Origin: Purshia tridentata
Lineage: Eukaryota > Streptophyta > Magnoliopsida > Rosales > Rosaceae
Direction of reading: 5' to 3'
DNA: 64,000 bases
Assembly: GCA_003254885.1 (NCBI GenBank)
Contig: QANT01000506.1
Coordinates: 1 to 64,000, forward strand
Position 1 is the first letter of the stretch, and each line of letters begins with the position of its first letter. The position numbers and the translations under genes were made by a program. The notes beneath the pieces were generated by a model that worked only from the letters and a program-made list of their open reading frames with translations, was not told where the DNA came from and did not search any database. Positions 22,714 through 35,544 of the stretch are shown here, in pieces.

Positions 22714-25148
22714 CTAGTCCCACTGAAACTCCCTATAAAAAGTCCACTCGGAGGGATTTAATGTTGTCTTTCCATCAGCAGCAACAAGATCATATGGTGA
22801 ATCCTCTGCAAATTCTGTTGGCATGGATTTCCAGTGTAAACTTGGCTTCCACTCAGCTTCCCTCAGTACCTTCAGTATCTCCTCCACCACTATTTTGCTC
22901 CCTTCAGCAGATAAATGAACCCCATCTCTGGAAAAATAATAATAATAATAATAATAAGATATGTATATATATAAAATGCGAGTCTGAATTCTTTTATGCT
23001 GGGAAATAAGATATTAACTGAAAATACACTAAACAATAAACTCAAAGATTTATGTCACCGCTAAATAACTTTTATGGTGGAGGTCAGTATAATGGTTCAT
23101 AAGGACACCTTCATTTAGCTCTGTTACAGGAAAATGGGAAGAATATATTTCAGAGATATCTTAACAATGATCATCACTCCAGTAATATAATACCACTTTA
23201 GTAATCAACCCACTAGCAGAAGAGTACACACAAGGTATATCAGGAAACTAAGATATTAGGCAGGGCAATTGATGATTTAAACGCAGCATAATGCAAATGT
23301 CGAAATTGATGGCATTTGTAAAAATGAGAGAGAGCAATATGGCCAAGCTAACTTACGTAAAACAAGTGTTCATCCAGTCATCTCTTTTCTGAAATTCAGT
23401 AAAAAGATCAACAACCTTGACACCCATTTCCTGGCACAGCTTTATACAAGCTTCTGAATACTGTTGGCATAACTCATTTGTTCTTACTAGCTCGCTGAAA
23501 ATCGTACTGTTTTTTAAGAGAAGAAACATATTTTAGAATGGACACTTTCCTAGGCATAGTATGCATATGAAATACAAGAGTTGCATCTGAGCACCTTGTA
23601 TTTTTCCGAACTGTGGCCTCATTCACAGGTGGACAAGTAAGAAAAATCATGCGTGTTGAATCTGAAAGGCTCTGGTTTTCAAATATATTGTGTTAGATTG
23701 CATCAAACCATTCCCACTTAGATATGTAAGAAAGATATTCTTTCATTTGAGGATGAACCTACTGGAAACAATATGCAACAAAACCAGAATCGAATTATTG
23801 CAACCACATGAAAATAAACGTTCTTTTCTTGATAATGAATCAAATCCATTTTCAAGAGTCTGAGATTTCATCCCCTTTGTTTCTTGAAAATAAATTTTGG
23901 CTACTTGTTTATGCCTCCATTTGTTGTGATATACAGATTGAATTGTGTATGAAGAAAGTACCTGGAGATGACTTGCAATCTTTGTCATGTTCTCAATATA
24001 TTCAGTAAGTGGTACATGAGGGCCTAAGCCAGATGAATGCAGCCCCATAGAATCATTACCGCCAAAATAAACTATTACCAAAGAAGGTTGTACAGCAGCA
24101 TCCTATAATGTATATTTCATTAGAGTCAGAGCACACTGTGTACATTATTAAAAATAAAAGTATACACAAAGCCAATATCTAAGTAGTTGGGTGTGTGTGT
24201 GTGTTTTGGTGTGTTGAGCCTGGGCATTAGTTGGCAATCTTATAAATAAAGAAAAAGATACCACTTATTAATCAATAACCGTACAACAAACAACCTAGTT
24301 TCCAATGCAAATGTGAAGTTCTTAGGTAATATTATAATCAGAAGAAACTTCACCACAAACCAGAGACTCTTTGGCAATATATTTGTTGGTCTATCATTAT
24401 TCTCAAAAGATTTCAACATATTGACCAATAATTTTTTTAAAATTCTAATATTCCCCTCAAAAGTGTGGCCCAACATGTAGACCATTTTGAATAACTAAAT
24501 TCATGTAACTTTATAAATGCGGATCCCACTGGTTTTCAAGTATGGAAGAATTTTTCTTCAACAACATGATGAGTTTTCTTGGTATATGGGCCAATAATTT
24601 GTTATATGAGCCAATAACACAAAGGATTTCCATAATCCATACAAGCACATTTTTGAAGTTGGAACTCAAACAAGTTTTTACATTTCATACATTGATTATA
24701 TGAATTCACTAAAAAGAAGGCCATTTGCAGCTAAAAGTGTGATCAATACCTTGGGAAAAACCTGATCAAGGACCTGAAGAGCACGTCGTGAATTCCATCC
24801 ATAGTAACCACGGCACAATATGTCTGCCTACAATTTAATCACAAACCCAATAAGATAGGATATGGGAAAATTAGAGAAGCTTGAAAGAAAATCCCAACAC
24901 AGAAAACCACTACTTATACAACAAAATGAGCCTAAAGTTGACAAATTCAGAGTTCTGGTAAAATTGAAACCGCCATTAATGAAGCAATTCACAAGCACAA
25001 GTAGAGAGAGAGAGAGAGAGAGAATGAGAGACAGAACTTTGCGAGAGTAGAGGTCGGTGAGAGTGGCACCCCAACCGCTGTGGTCGTAGCTAAGCTGGAC
25101 AATGGAGGATCCGAAGAGAACAAACAGAGGCCTCGCGGGTCCCACCAT
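22714..25148 (-). CDS. GDSL esterase/lipase, CPRD49-like, multi-exon
   Basis: SGNH-fold hydrolase of the CPRD49 / isoamyl-acetate esterase subgroup, acting on ester substrates that are not identified here. The protein starts MVGPARPLFVLFGSSIVQLS at the ATG at 25146-25148. It shows the SGNH blocks in order: block I FGSSIVQ (Ser nucleophile, with GSS in place of GDS), RGYYGWNSRRAL (block II Gly), VYFGGNDSM (block III Asn) and DGVHLSAEGSKIVVEE (block V Asp and His). The C-terminus reads SLHWKSMPTEF through SEWTFYREFQWD and a TAG at 22714-22716. Exons are seen near 25041-25148, 24779-24831, 23975-24103, 23590-23675, 23400-23510 and 22714-22928. There is no signal peptide, unlike secreted plant GDSL lipases, which fits this cytosolic subgroup. 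The intron 1 donor (GTTCTG) is weak. A short AAT microsatellite lies in the last intron. Confidence 0.9.
22935..22957. repeat. (AAT)n microsatellite
   Basis: About seven AAT units in the last intron of the GDSL esterase gene. Confidence 0.85.
25003..25022. repeat. (GA)n microsatellite
   Basis: A run of GA dinucleotides in the first intron of the GDSL esterase gene, just inside the weak donor site. Confidence 0.85.
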
Positions 25149-25422
25149 ATGTGGTCTTTGTCTCTAAAACGATGAGCTCTGTAAATGTGGCGTGAAAGAA
25201 GAAGAAGAAAATTTGGGATCAGTAGCACAACCACCTCGAATTAGACTCTGATTGCCGTCGCTGCTGCATATACTCATATGTATTTTGTAAATTTCTCTAT
25301 ATTTGTTGTTTTCTATATAAAACGAGTAAACATGGAATGGACAAAGCAGTTGCGTATTGTCATTGTAATGTAACCTCCAAAAAATACAGTGCTGGACAAT
25401 GTGACTGTTTTTTCTTTTGGGT

Positions 25423-25483
25423 AATTCAATTGACCACGAATCCTTTTTTTGTGTTGGTAAATAATAAATTCAATTGACCATGA
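25423..25483 (-). mobile_element. Micro-retroposon with 17-bp imperfect TSD
   Basis: AATTCAATTGACCACGA at 25423-25439 recurs with one change at 25467-25483. The roughly 27 bp between read on the minus strand as a short piece ending CCAACAC and seven A. The A-run is three or four bases away from the repeat border, so the call is weaker than for the others. Confidence 0.4.
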
Positions 25484-25528
25484 TTCACCTAACTAATGCT
25501 AAAACTAGTTTCGGTGTTGATTGAAAAG

Positions 25529-25627
25529 ATCCTAAGTTTGAGGACTTGGGGTAGGCCAGTTGGCCATGCAGTGGTGCTGCCCCCATCTCGCCTCCCTTTG
25601 TAACAAAAAAAAAAATCCTAAGTTTGA
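25529..25627 (+). mobile_element. 5'-truncated SINE-like insertion with 13-bp TSD
   Basis: ATCCTAAGTTTGA occurs at 25529-25541 and identically at 25615-25627. The 73-bp insert ends TTTGTAAC and ten A, directly before the second copy. Near its start is TGGCCATGCAGTGG, which resembles the box A of a polymerase III promoter as found in tRNA-derived SINEs. No box B is visible. It is the longest of the seven poly(A) insertions and the best candidate for naming the source family. Confidence 0.65.
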
Positions 25628-26892
25628 ATATCAATCAAATCACTGGTCTTATCAAAAAATATTAAAAGAGAGATATTGGAGGAATAAAATTAGAGAGCAT
25701 GCAATAGAATAATGCCTTGGGTAAATAATGCAGTGGAAGAAAATTACAATAAAACTTAGGGCGATGGATTGCGTGGTGATGGGGGAGCAGGTAGATGGTG
25801 AAGCTGGTAAATAGGCACCAAACTCCCCAACTAACCAAACTGACCTTCACAATTAATGTGCCTTATGACGTTTATATTCAATGCTCATTGCTCCAACATG
25901 TACCAACCACCAGCCAGCTAATCAACAAAGATCTTGGACACACTTTTTTCACTTTCTTCAATACCCACCATCCGATTACAACCAGGCAAAAGCTTTTTGC
26001 ATTTTTTGGTAGTTAAAATTTTAGAGGGAATACAAGTTCAAACGGGGTTCCAAGTTGAGAGAGCATACATAACATATAAACATAACATGAACCCATCAGG
26101 GTGTATGGGTGTCACTTTCTCATTTTGTTTTCTTTGGGCCATGATGACATACAATAAACCAAACTTAGCCAGCAAAGAGAAGTAAGCAAAGGACGATTGT
26201 TTGGTTTGAAAGGGGCAATTAGAGCCGCAGAGATTAATGGACCAACAACCAGAAGATGCAGCATTTATTCCTCTTATTCCGTAACTTTACCATTCCTGTA
26301 TACAAAACCTGCTGGTATAAAAACATACCAACCACAGTTGTTCCATCACTTATTGCCATCATCAATACAAAAGGTTTATGCTAGGCTACATGTACATTGT
26401 ATTGGTAAGCATCTCTGATTACAACTTTGGTTAACCTTGGGCAAAATGACAAGGATAAGATGTAACTCACATGAGTAACTCTCAACAAGCTTTGTTTTTC
26501 AAATAAGAATACAATATAAAGTCATCTGTAAAAGAATCAGTTCCAAAGTTTAGATCTCTCTTTGCATATAAGCATATGACTAATATCCCGAACAAATAAT
26601 ATGCTCCACATTTAGAATTCTCCATTGATGGGGTTTTACAACACTGAACAGGTCCCATTGGACATTGAAAACTTTTATGAATACAAAAAAATGATACAAT
26701 AAATTATATTTCCTTCATTGGGTTAAAAAATCACCTATCAATCCATGATCAAAGACCCTGCACGGTTTGATCTGTGGAGAAAGAATGTGTGTGCCCATTT
26801 TTGGGTAAAAAACAAAGCAATAATTATAGTTGTACCACTTTTTTCCTGAGTTTGAGTCATTGAAATTGAGTTTGTGCAATATGTTTTCAGAT

Positions 26893-29800
26893 TCACAAGG
26901 TCAAAGATTTCCTCAATCGTAGAAGCCACAAGGCTACTCGCATTGTAAAAAGTCGAGCTTCCAACAAGATTTCGTCTAACCAAGCACTCAACCACCATAA
27001 GAAGGATCTCTTTTGTAATAGCTTTGCCTCAATAACAGCTTCAGAAGAAACCCTTCCAATGATCATGAATGTCTCAAGAGAAGGTTCCTGCAACTGTTTG
27101 AGAAGCATTGCAACAAAGTGGTTCAAGATTTTGTGTTGCCACAAAGATATACACAGAAAATAAAAGCCCTCATAAGATAAGCTTAGGTTTTATTCTATAC
27201 CAACAGGGTGTGTGAAAGAATTTGATGCAACTTCAGAAAGCCATATAGTTAAATCTACAATTGCATGGACATATAAGTGATTAGGTTGCCCATGCCAGAT
27301 AAATGCTCTATTCCAACCACTCATAGACGCTATCAGGACCTTGACATACAGGCTTAGGTAGACAGAAAACTAAGGCTCATGTAATGAATAGTGACTAGTT
27401 GAAAATCAGGCTTATCTCACTATAATCAGATTTTCCGTGGTAACAGCAATAGAAAGTAAGAGCAATGTAATACCAGAGCATTGCTAACTGATCGTAAACA
27501 ATCGTTTGTCTTCAGCATTAAAAGAATTACACGCGGGAGCCTCCTCAAAAGCTCTGAAATTTGAGAGAAATACTGAGAAGCATACGTCTGCCAGATGAAA
27601 CATTAAAGTATGTTTAAGTAAGTGAGAGTTGTACAATTCTATCTAAAAAACATCCACCTCAACTACACAACCCAATAATTCAGTTTCCAGGAGTACAAAG
27701 CTCCTAAGTGGGTTGCTTTTTTGTCTGTAAAAATACTCCTAATATACAGATTTACACGATTGGCAAGGACTAATGCATCAGAAACATTGTAACAGCATGT
27801 AACTCCAAGTCTCAAAGAAAAACACATTTCTCAAATGCACTTAACCATGACAAGAGCTCACCTGCAGTTCTGAACGGTCACTATCACTGCCTTGTATAAC
27901 CAAATGATCAACAGCTTGATCAATGACCCTATTCCAAGGCCTCATAGTAAGAATTCCTGCAAATAATGCATACAGATCGTCTCCAGCACCTAATTTTGCA
28001 CTATTTTCCTTTATTGCATTGGCATCAGAAAAAATCAATCCCTGTAGAAATCATTATTACACAGAAAAGACAGCAAAGTAAGTTGCTATAGTATGGAACG
28101 AAACTATTCTAAGAAAAGCAATGATGTACCTTCCAGAGTGCAGCATAGTTAGTTCTAGTCTCAAAGTCAAGCTCTTTATACAGACCATGGTCTAAAAGTA
28201 TCAACTGTGGTTTTCTCTTGCCTGTACATGAGAAGCGGGGAAAAACAAATATTTGAGTTGGGAATGACCTAAGCAATGCTTCACATTACAAACAAAAGCT
28301 CAACAGACACAATCCATCATTTGCATGAGTATTATTACAGAGTTGGGATACACTTCCATACTCAACAACATGATTTGAACCTGCAATTCTGACACAATAT
28401 TTCTCAAGGTTTATACAACATAGAGGCTTGCATTTTCAAATAGTTTTACACAATATTTCAAATAATCTTCTAGAATTCTACTGTAAAATCTACCAATATT
28501 ATGGGCACAATATGACCACAAATACATCAACTTTTGACAAAATAGCCATTATCAGCATGAGCCTTGAAATCCAAAATATGATTGGAAAACATACTACAAA
28601 GTAAATTTTCATGAAAGATGGCATGCCAACTTGTACTGAAAAAAGTGGGGTGGGTATTATGAATTTATGATCTCTTAATAGCAAGTCCATGGTTTGCATT
28701 TACTTGGGTTACTGTAAAAAGCAAAACTAACATAAAACTACTATATAAATGAGAGATGATAACCTCAACAACACAGAGAGCCTCACCTAGAATGCTCTTT
28801 CTGCTACAAGGCAGAGGACGAACTAACAAGTTGGCAGCATGTGGGTCACAATGCACAAACCCGTGTTTGAACATCATTTCTGCAAAAGTTTCACTAACCT
28901 GCATAAAGTACATCAAATTTTACTTTCTTTCTTGCCAACTTGCTATCTTGACAAGGAAATTGGAGCATTGGATATTTTTCCTTTTTGTGGTCCATGGTTT
29001 CATATGTGCAGTCAAAACAATGAAATATCAAGGCACAGGAGTCCAAACCAGCCTATACTGAGGGTCAATTTATTTAATCAAATGTAGACCCAAAGTTGTG
29101 GTTACAATTTCCTAATACCTTACTTCATTTTGCAGTCAACCTATGTGCATTATAATACAACAAGATCTACTGCTGTAGTCAACTTAAGATCAAGGGGATA
29201 TTTACGAAGCAAAATTTGGACCAATAAATTTCTCAACAACATGATTTTCTAAACATATATTGTCAGAATTTGACAAGAAGCTCATGGACTTACTAATCTT
29301 GCAACTTCATCAGGTCGAATTCCAAGTCTTCTGATGGACTTCACATCATCTACGTGAGCGCCATCCATAAATTCCATAGTCAACAGTTTTGAGGTACTTA
29401 GATTCCAATGTACCTTTGGTGCATATACATAAGCTGCAATATGAGGAGAAAGCTTCCAAAAATTATCCAAGCATTTCTCACTGTTCTTGGCTTCGATTAT
29501 GAAATCTAGTTCCTGTTGCCACAATCACAGATGGTCAAATGACAATACACCTTTACAAGTTTATGAAGATGTCAATCAAGCATGAGAGATATTTTAGAAA
29601 CTTGCCTTTGGTAAACTTTCACGCATCTCCTCAATCAACCACCTGTTAATGAAAGAGAGAATAAAAATCAACAACCAATAGCACAATATCATAAACAGTG
29701 CTTCACATATGCAAAGATGAAATTGCATCCCTAAGTTGTCTCGTGCATGTAAGCAAGGTCTATGCTTGTCAGAATGATGAACATAGTGTTCACCTAACCT

Positions 29801-31261
29801 TCCTATTATTTAAAACTAGGCAAGATGATAAACAGGCATTAAATCTTTGGTAGAACTACCTATAATCAAAAGAAGGGAAAATCAAGTGCAGCGTGTTCAC
29901 GATAAAATTCACAGTAGCACAATCTGCAGCTGCTGTATCTGTCATGTGAGTGTGCTGAACCTGAATATTGAAAAGTTATTTGGACAAAGAAAGGAAACTC
30001 TTATAAGAAATGTGCACATTTTAAAAATTGGATAAATCTGAATGACTACTTGATTGCACCTAGCAGTAAAAATCCTTATTTGAGTTAAAATTGACAACTG
30101 GGACCTTCACAGCAACTTTTTGGCCATCATGTGTGCGCGCAGCATGGACTTGTGCAAGGGAAGCACTTGCTATTGGAACAGGATCAAACTCAGCAAAAAT
30201 CTGCATTAAAATGACTTAGCTCAGTATACCAGTGTTCTACCTCCACAATAAGAAGTACTAAAACTCATGGACTTTTAGTGCAAGACGAAACCTCTGTGAA
30301 AATTCATTGAACATCAAATGTGGCTAACAGAGAATCAATAATCTAAGAGAGCTTAAAAGCATGTTTGTACGTATGAGATATTCATTAACACTTTCTAAAA
30401 CACATATACTCAAAACTACATACTTTATCAGGGGTATCTCCAAGCTCTTTCTCGATGACTTCACACACTTGCTCATATGAAGAAACCGGGCACTTATTCA
30501 ACATGGACGCCCTCATTGTCTGGACATACTCTTGAGGTACCAAGTATTCCTATACAAAATTGAATACACAGAAACATGGTTCGCACCAAATCACCCATTG
30601 CTTGCAAGCAAGAAATGTTCTGAATGAGCATATACTTAGCATTACCGTAGCTCATCTCAGACTTAAAATGAAACACATTGTTATAGTGAAAGGCATACCA
30701 GCTGTCCAATATGTTGACCGAGTTTGATATATATTCCTCCATTTTTGAAACACAATTCTTGAAGTTTACGTGCAGACCTGAAGTGAACTTCATGTTTGGC
30801 TTTTACCCTCTCAGTGCTTCCTTCAGGCAGTCCCCACAGTGAATACTCATAATCTAATGACAGAAATATGCAACTCCATCAGAATCTAAAACCGCAGCTA
30901 ATACCAACTCAATATTCTCAAATTAGCGAACTACAATAAACCAATTAATTTTCACTTAAGCTAAGGCACGAATAATGCTCCACTGAAATGTTAAAACGGG
31001 ACCGTATTGTGAAACCACCGTAAACCCTTAGATTCACATGCTTAGAGAAAACGGAGAGAGGTTATGAGGCGAGGTGCGAGTACCGAAGGCGATGGCAGCG
31101 GCTGTGGTGGCGTCGCGAAGAAGACGGGAGGGGACGGTGGTGTAGAGCTTCAAGCTCATGGAGGGGTCGTCGGAGGTAGCAATTGACGCCGCCACGCCGC
31201 CGCCAAAGAGCGCGGTTGTCGACAGCAAGAGCTTCGCGCGCCAAAGGGATCGCGTGGCCAT
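26893..31261 (-). CDS. ABC1/ADCK (UbiB-type) atypical kinase, ATH9-like
   Basis: Member of the ABC1/ADCK/UbiB family, whose animal and yeast members support mitochondrial coenzyme Q and lipid metabolism. The closest plant relative I recognise is Arabidopsis ATH9 (At2g40090). The start [21 protein letters not shown] at 31259-31261 is Arg/Ser-rich and looks like an organelle-targeting leader. Motifs in order: [16 protein letters not shown] (family KxGQ), [10 protein letters not shown] (Ala-rich nucleotide loop), VAVKV (Lys), [11 protein letters not shown] (Glu), [26 protein letters not shown] (catalytic loop), [10 protein letters not shown] (metal-binding Asp). The C-terminus ends LRLRKSLTL with TGA at 26893-26895. 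More than ten small exons can be followed, for example near 29282-29520 and 27841-28040. An upstream in-frame ATG at 31319-31321 is less likely, because the shorter start matches the family. All kinase-like landmarks are intact. Confidence 0.9.
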
Positions 31262-31407
31262 ATCGTTGGGAACGTCGTCGCGAAGGGACCAGGCTGCGAG
31301 GAAAACCAATAGTCGATTCACCCAACGTTGATAGGCTGGGTCGGCTTGCTTGCTATATCTAACATCTAGTGGGCCTTGTTTGGTTGACTTTGGGCCTTTT
31401 TAAGATT

Positions 31408-31454
31408 GGGGAACTTGGGTTTTTTTTTTTTTGGGCTCTGGGGAACTTGGGTTT
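31408..31454 (-). mobile_element. Micro-retroposon: 17-bp poly(A) insertion with 15-bp TSD
   Basis: GGGGAACTTGGGTTT lies at 31408-31422 and identically at 31440-31454. The 17 bp between are ten T followed by GGGCTCT. On the minus strand this reads AGAGCCC and ten A before the second copy. Because the repeat itself ends in T, the border could shift by a few bases. Confidence 0.5.
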
Positions 31455-34400
31455 GAGTGGCCAAACAAAGGTGAAACCCACATAATTGAAGAGATGTTAG
31501 TTAAGTTTGTACAAATAAATATAATCTTTTATTTTGAGAAAATTTTAAAAATAACCAAAATTTGTATCATTCAAAGACATGTAGCCCTTTATTTATATAA
31601 GTTTTATAATTTTGATTCTTAAGTAGTGTCTGAATGTCCATTGAGCATTACTTATTTATTAGGATTCGAGTGATTCAAGTACTATTTAAGAATGACTCAA
31701 ACACTTCTTAAGAAGGGTTTGAACATTATTTGAGTATTAAATTTCTAAAATATTATTTTTATTATAAGAGAGGGAAGAGGGTTCGAACTCTAGTGTATAG
31801 AGGGAACTTTTGTCCTCGATCAATTAGGCCATCCATTTGATGACCACCATCTAGAAGACTTTGTTTTTTTTTTTTATCAGTAAGACTAGAGCAAGTTAAT
31901 GAGTTATCAAGGTTATTGATATACTTGCTACCAAAAGTAGATCCTACGTAACACATATATTTTAAAATTTGTAAAGAATATATTAAGGCTTAGATAACAT
32001 ATATGCCACATATTTCATGACTCATGAGTGACCTAATAGCTAGTCCATGGTCCCCATATCTTATGCACCACGTTCATATCCATGCTCAAAATTCGTGTCC
32101 ATGCCATAAATCACGAACAATTAAACAAATACAGTAAAATGTGCGATGTGCCACAATATACATACACATCCCACATTGGCTTTCTAGAAAGCGCGAATAA
32201 AATAAACATGGGCTAGTAAGTAGGCGAGATTGGCTAATATTCTTATTAGTCTTCCGCGTGCCGAGCGCGTATGTGCATAAAGACGAGCCCACTCTTTTTC
32301 TCTACCTTCTACAACAAGGCAATAAGTGCCACACTTCATTTTCTGGAGGAGACATTTTTGCTTTTGTTTAATCTCTACTTTTCTTAATTCCTTTCATTCT
32401 GTTTGTGTGTTTATACATACTTTTGAAGGCTAGTACGTGTCACCAATCAAGCAATCACAATGTGAAATTGTGAACTGCCGAAAGAACCAAACATTTAGCT
32501 TGGCTAAGATAAGATGATAATCTACGTACTAATCTCTAACATAATAAAACTAATTTTGCTTCTTTTCCCTTAAAGATGGTCTGAAAGTCGATCTGAGTAC
32601 TGTTTTAGTTTCTGGAATTACTCGTAAGCCACGCGTAATTGTAGTTGTGGCAATTAAAATAATTGAGATGGAAGGTCCCCATTTTGTTTGGTAGTGCAGA
32701 GAGCAACAGAAGCACAGTTTTTGATGGAATCAGATTCCAAAAGTTGTCCCATGCATTTTCATGAAACGTCACTGGAAAAAAAAAGCTAAAAAGTACTAGT
32801 GCTCAGGCAAAGAACAGTAAACAGATCCAAGTATTAAAAGCAAAGCACTGGTGGTGAGTGGTGGTGACAGAGTCAGTAATTTGTTCATGCGTGAAACATA
32901 ATCAACAAGTCTAATTTTAAGGCATTTCATGATTTTCATCAGCCAGTTTCATGATTTTCAAACTATAGTATTAAAACGATATATAACATTACAAAAGACA
33001 GTAAATTATAGTATGAGAAATTTATAGGGCAAACCTCTTTGAGTACAAAATGACACATTATGTTGCCTTCACTGGCCTCCCGTGACGTAGATTGTAGTTT
33101 TATAATTTGCCACTGAGTTTCTGACATTTGACTCGTTTATTGACCCGGCCACCGGCGGCTCCAAATATAAATGACCAAATTCTAGTTGAACTTGACTGCT
33201 TCCGCTTGCCCAACAACAAGCTAATTAAATATCTCCTCAAAAAACCCAAAATATTTGAAATATTCCATCGTAAATATGAAACAGACTAACAGTGCCTTCT
33301 GGTTTTGACAATTAATTAAGGCTGCTTGGCAAGTCTACCAAGAAAAAGGTAGATTTATTTCATTTTAATTTGTTATTGCGTAAGAATCGTAAGAGGGTTT
33401 TGCTCTTATATCTCTTAGATATATATACCACCAACCCAACCCCATCCATGTCAAAAGCAGTGACGTAAATACATATAAACATTAATAATATACCCCTTTT
33501 TTTATCAATGATGTTTGATTTGTTACTAAATTTTTTTTTCTTTTTATACAAGTTGAATCCTGATATGACATATATTGACTTAATTACAATGTAAGTACTG
33601 GTCATTAATTAAAAAAAAATTAGCACACATTATATTATGATTGGTATATAAAGAAAAATTAATGTAAGAAGTTAAACATTTTCCTTTGTTCGACTGGATC
33701 GAACATGCATGATCCATGCATTCAAAGGATGGAGTTAAGAATATTTGTAGCAGGGAGAGGTGCAGAGAACTAGGCAGAGATTCCAAGAGGAAGGTGTTAT
33801 TTAATTAATTTCTGTTGCATACATCTTTTGCCTTTAGCATACCAAATGGTTGTGAATTGTGATGAGTATTATATCTATTTACTAAACTAGCTAGTATCTA
33901 GCATGAATACATGTATAAGCATGTGTATACATGCCTTGGAATTTTTAAACAGTCCATTGAATTTGTAATCTCTACTTGTGTTCAGGTTGGTTTAAGGGTA
34001 GGTTGCATTTGTTCAATACAGTCTCATATTGGTTAGACTTGGAGTTTAATATATAATATCATATGTACTCACTAATTTAATCTAGCTAAAACTTAAGCCT
34101 TTAAATGTACTAATTGCATTGAGATTGAGTGTATTTAGTTGGCGAAGAGGCAAAGAAGTTATGCTTCAAATACCTGTCAATTACCAATGATCACTCACCT
34201 CACTAGCTACCACCAAAATCAATCAAATATACAAATTCAAAACGAGCATGTTGCTGTTGGGTTAGTGTTGCTCTCACATTTTAAACAACGTTTTATAAAA
34301 CAAACAAAGCTCAAAGCTGGCATATATGTGATAGTGTGTGCTCAAAACAAAGCTGCCGCCGAAGCAAGTTGGCTTAATTATGAATTAATTTTAAAAACCA

Positions 34401-35350
34401 AACCCAGCTGGAGGACAAAAATTCGGTTCATCTCGGTGGCTTCTCCCATTGCAGGCCCTATATACAGTTTTGTACTTCACTAGCCGTTGCTCAAGGAATC
34501 TCATCACCCACCATATGGGTTTCTATTTTTGAGTTTAATAGCTACCAAAGTTTCTAATACCAACGTAACATTTTTCATATTTTATTTGCTACCTCAATCA
34601 ATGGGTCTAACTTTGTACAAGGGATTAGATTAGATTGTATTATTATTGAGGTGTGACCCATAACGGTTTTATCAATTCAACCACCATATATTCTAACTGC
34701 AACGTCATTATTCAACTTTAAAGAATTTAGCCCCCAAATATACACCACCACCCAAGAAATAATAAGAAACCCCAAATTGATTCGCAGAACAAAGTATTGC
34801 ATGTGACCACATGCCCTAGAATCGGTCGGTTCCACCATACCCGGTCCATTGATTAGTACTATATAAATAGTGAACCCATTAAAAAAAAAGGGATTAAATT
34901 AAATCTTGGGTAGCCATCGATAAAGATTCATTTGCAGCCATATCAGCGGGACATGTGTTAATTATGTAGAACAATTGACAATTTATACAGCAGCTTGACA
35001 AACATAAAAAGTACCCCAAAAAAATTATATATTTTGGAATATGGTGCTTTGATATTGTCTTTGTTTTCCTTTTAATTTTGGATTATTTATTTATTTATTT
35101 TATTAAGGCATAGGGCCATTTAGAGATTTATCCATACATTTGTTCTAATTTATCGCTGTCACGTGCCAACATCTTAAAGCAAAGAGCCTACAATTTGCGT
35201 CTACACTAACGCAAGCACAGAGGATCTTTTCTTAATAAAAAAGAGATAATATTGTCGTTTTAAGGCATTTTAGCCTATTTAGGTATTGCCGTTAAGTTAG
35301 TGATGAAAGAAAAGAAAGACTCCTCTATTTGACCAGTAACGCTGCGCGTG

Positions 35351-35358
35351 TATAAAAG
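35351..35358 (+). promoter_or_regulatory. TATA box of the 35.5-kb membrane-protein gene
   Basis: TATAAAAG lies about 190 bp before the ATG at 35545. It places transcription start near 35380, so the coding frame begins downstream of it. Confidence 0.5.
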
Positions 35359-35544
35359 TTCCCAAAGTCTTTGTCATCACTCCTCTCCAAGACGACGAGT
35401 CCCAGTCAAAACATTGCACCTAGGCCTGCACCTTCCAAACCCAAAACCCCCCTTTTAAGCTTCTCGCTCTTCAAAACTTGTACATGCACTCATAGCCTCC
35501 TTCAAACCCAGAACCCGAAATTGAAATTGGAAAATATACCAGAC

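Larger units (their letters stand above)
25149..26892. other. Spacer between GDSL esterase and ABC1 kinase
   Basis: Upstream region of the esterase and 3' region of the ABC1 kinase gene, both on minus. Apart from two micro-retroposons (25423-25483 and 25529-25627) I see no gene or RNA. The open frames around 25795-26418 have no domain. The stretch nearest 26892 is likely the kinase 3' UTR. Confidence 0.45.
31262..35544. other. Gene-poor spacer of about 4.3 kb
   Basis: AT-rich spacer between the ABC1 kinase start (minus) and a plus-strand membrane-protein gene. It holds one micro-retroposon (31408-31454), several T-runs and low-complexity patches. Near 31780 a GGTTCGAACTC word resembles a tRNA or SINE box B, but no tRNA fold or box A is seen. 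A TATA-like word (ACTATATAAATAG) near 34858-34870 has no coding gene behind it. No gene is supported before 35545. Confidence 0.4.

Noticed and set aside
31775-31800. GGTTCGAACTC as box B of a tRNA or SINE
   Set aside because: No box A at the proper distance, no cloverleaf and no poly(A) with duplication.
35371-35544. N-terminal extension of the 210-residue membrane protein
   Set aside because: It begins with TTG and overlaps the position expected for transcription start after the TATA box at 35351.
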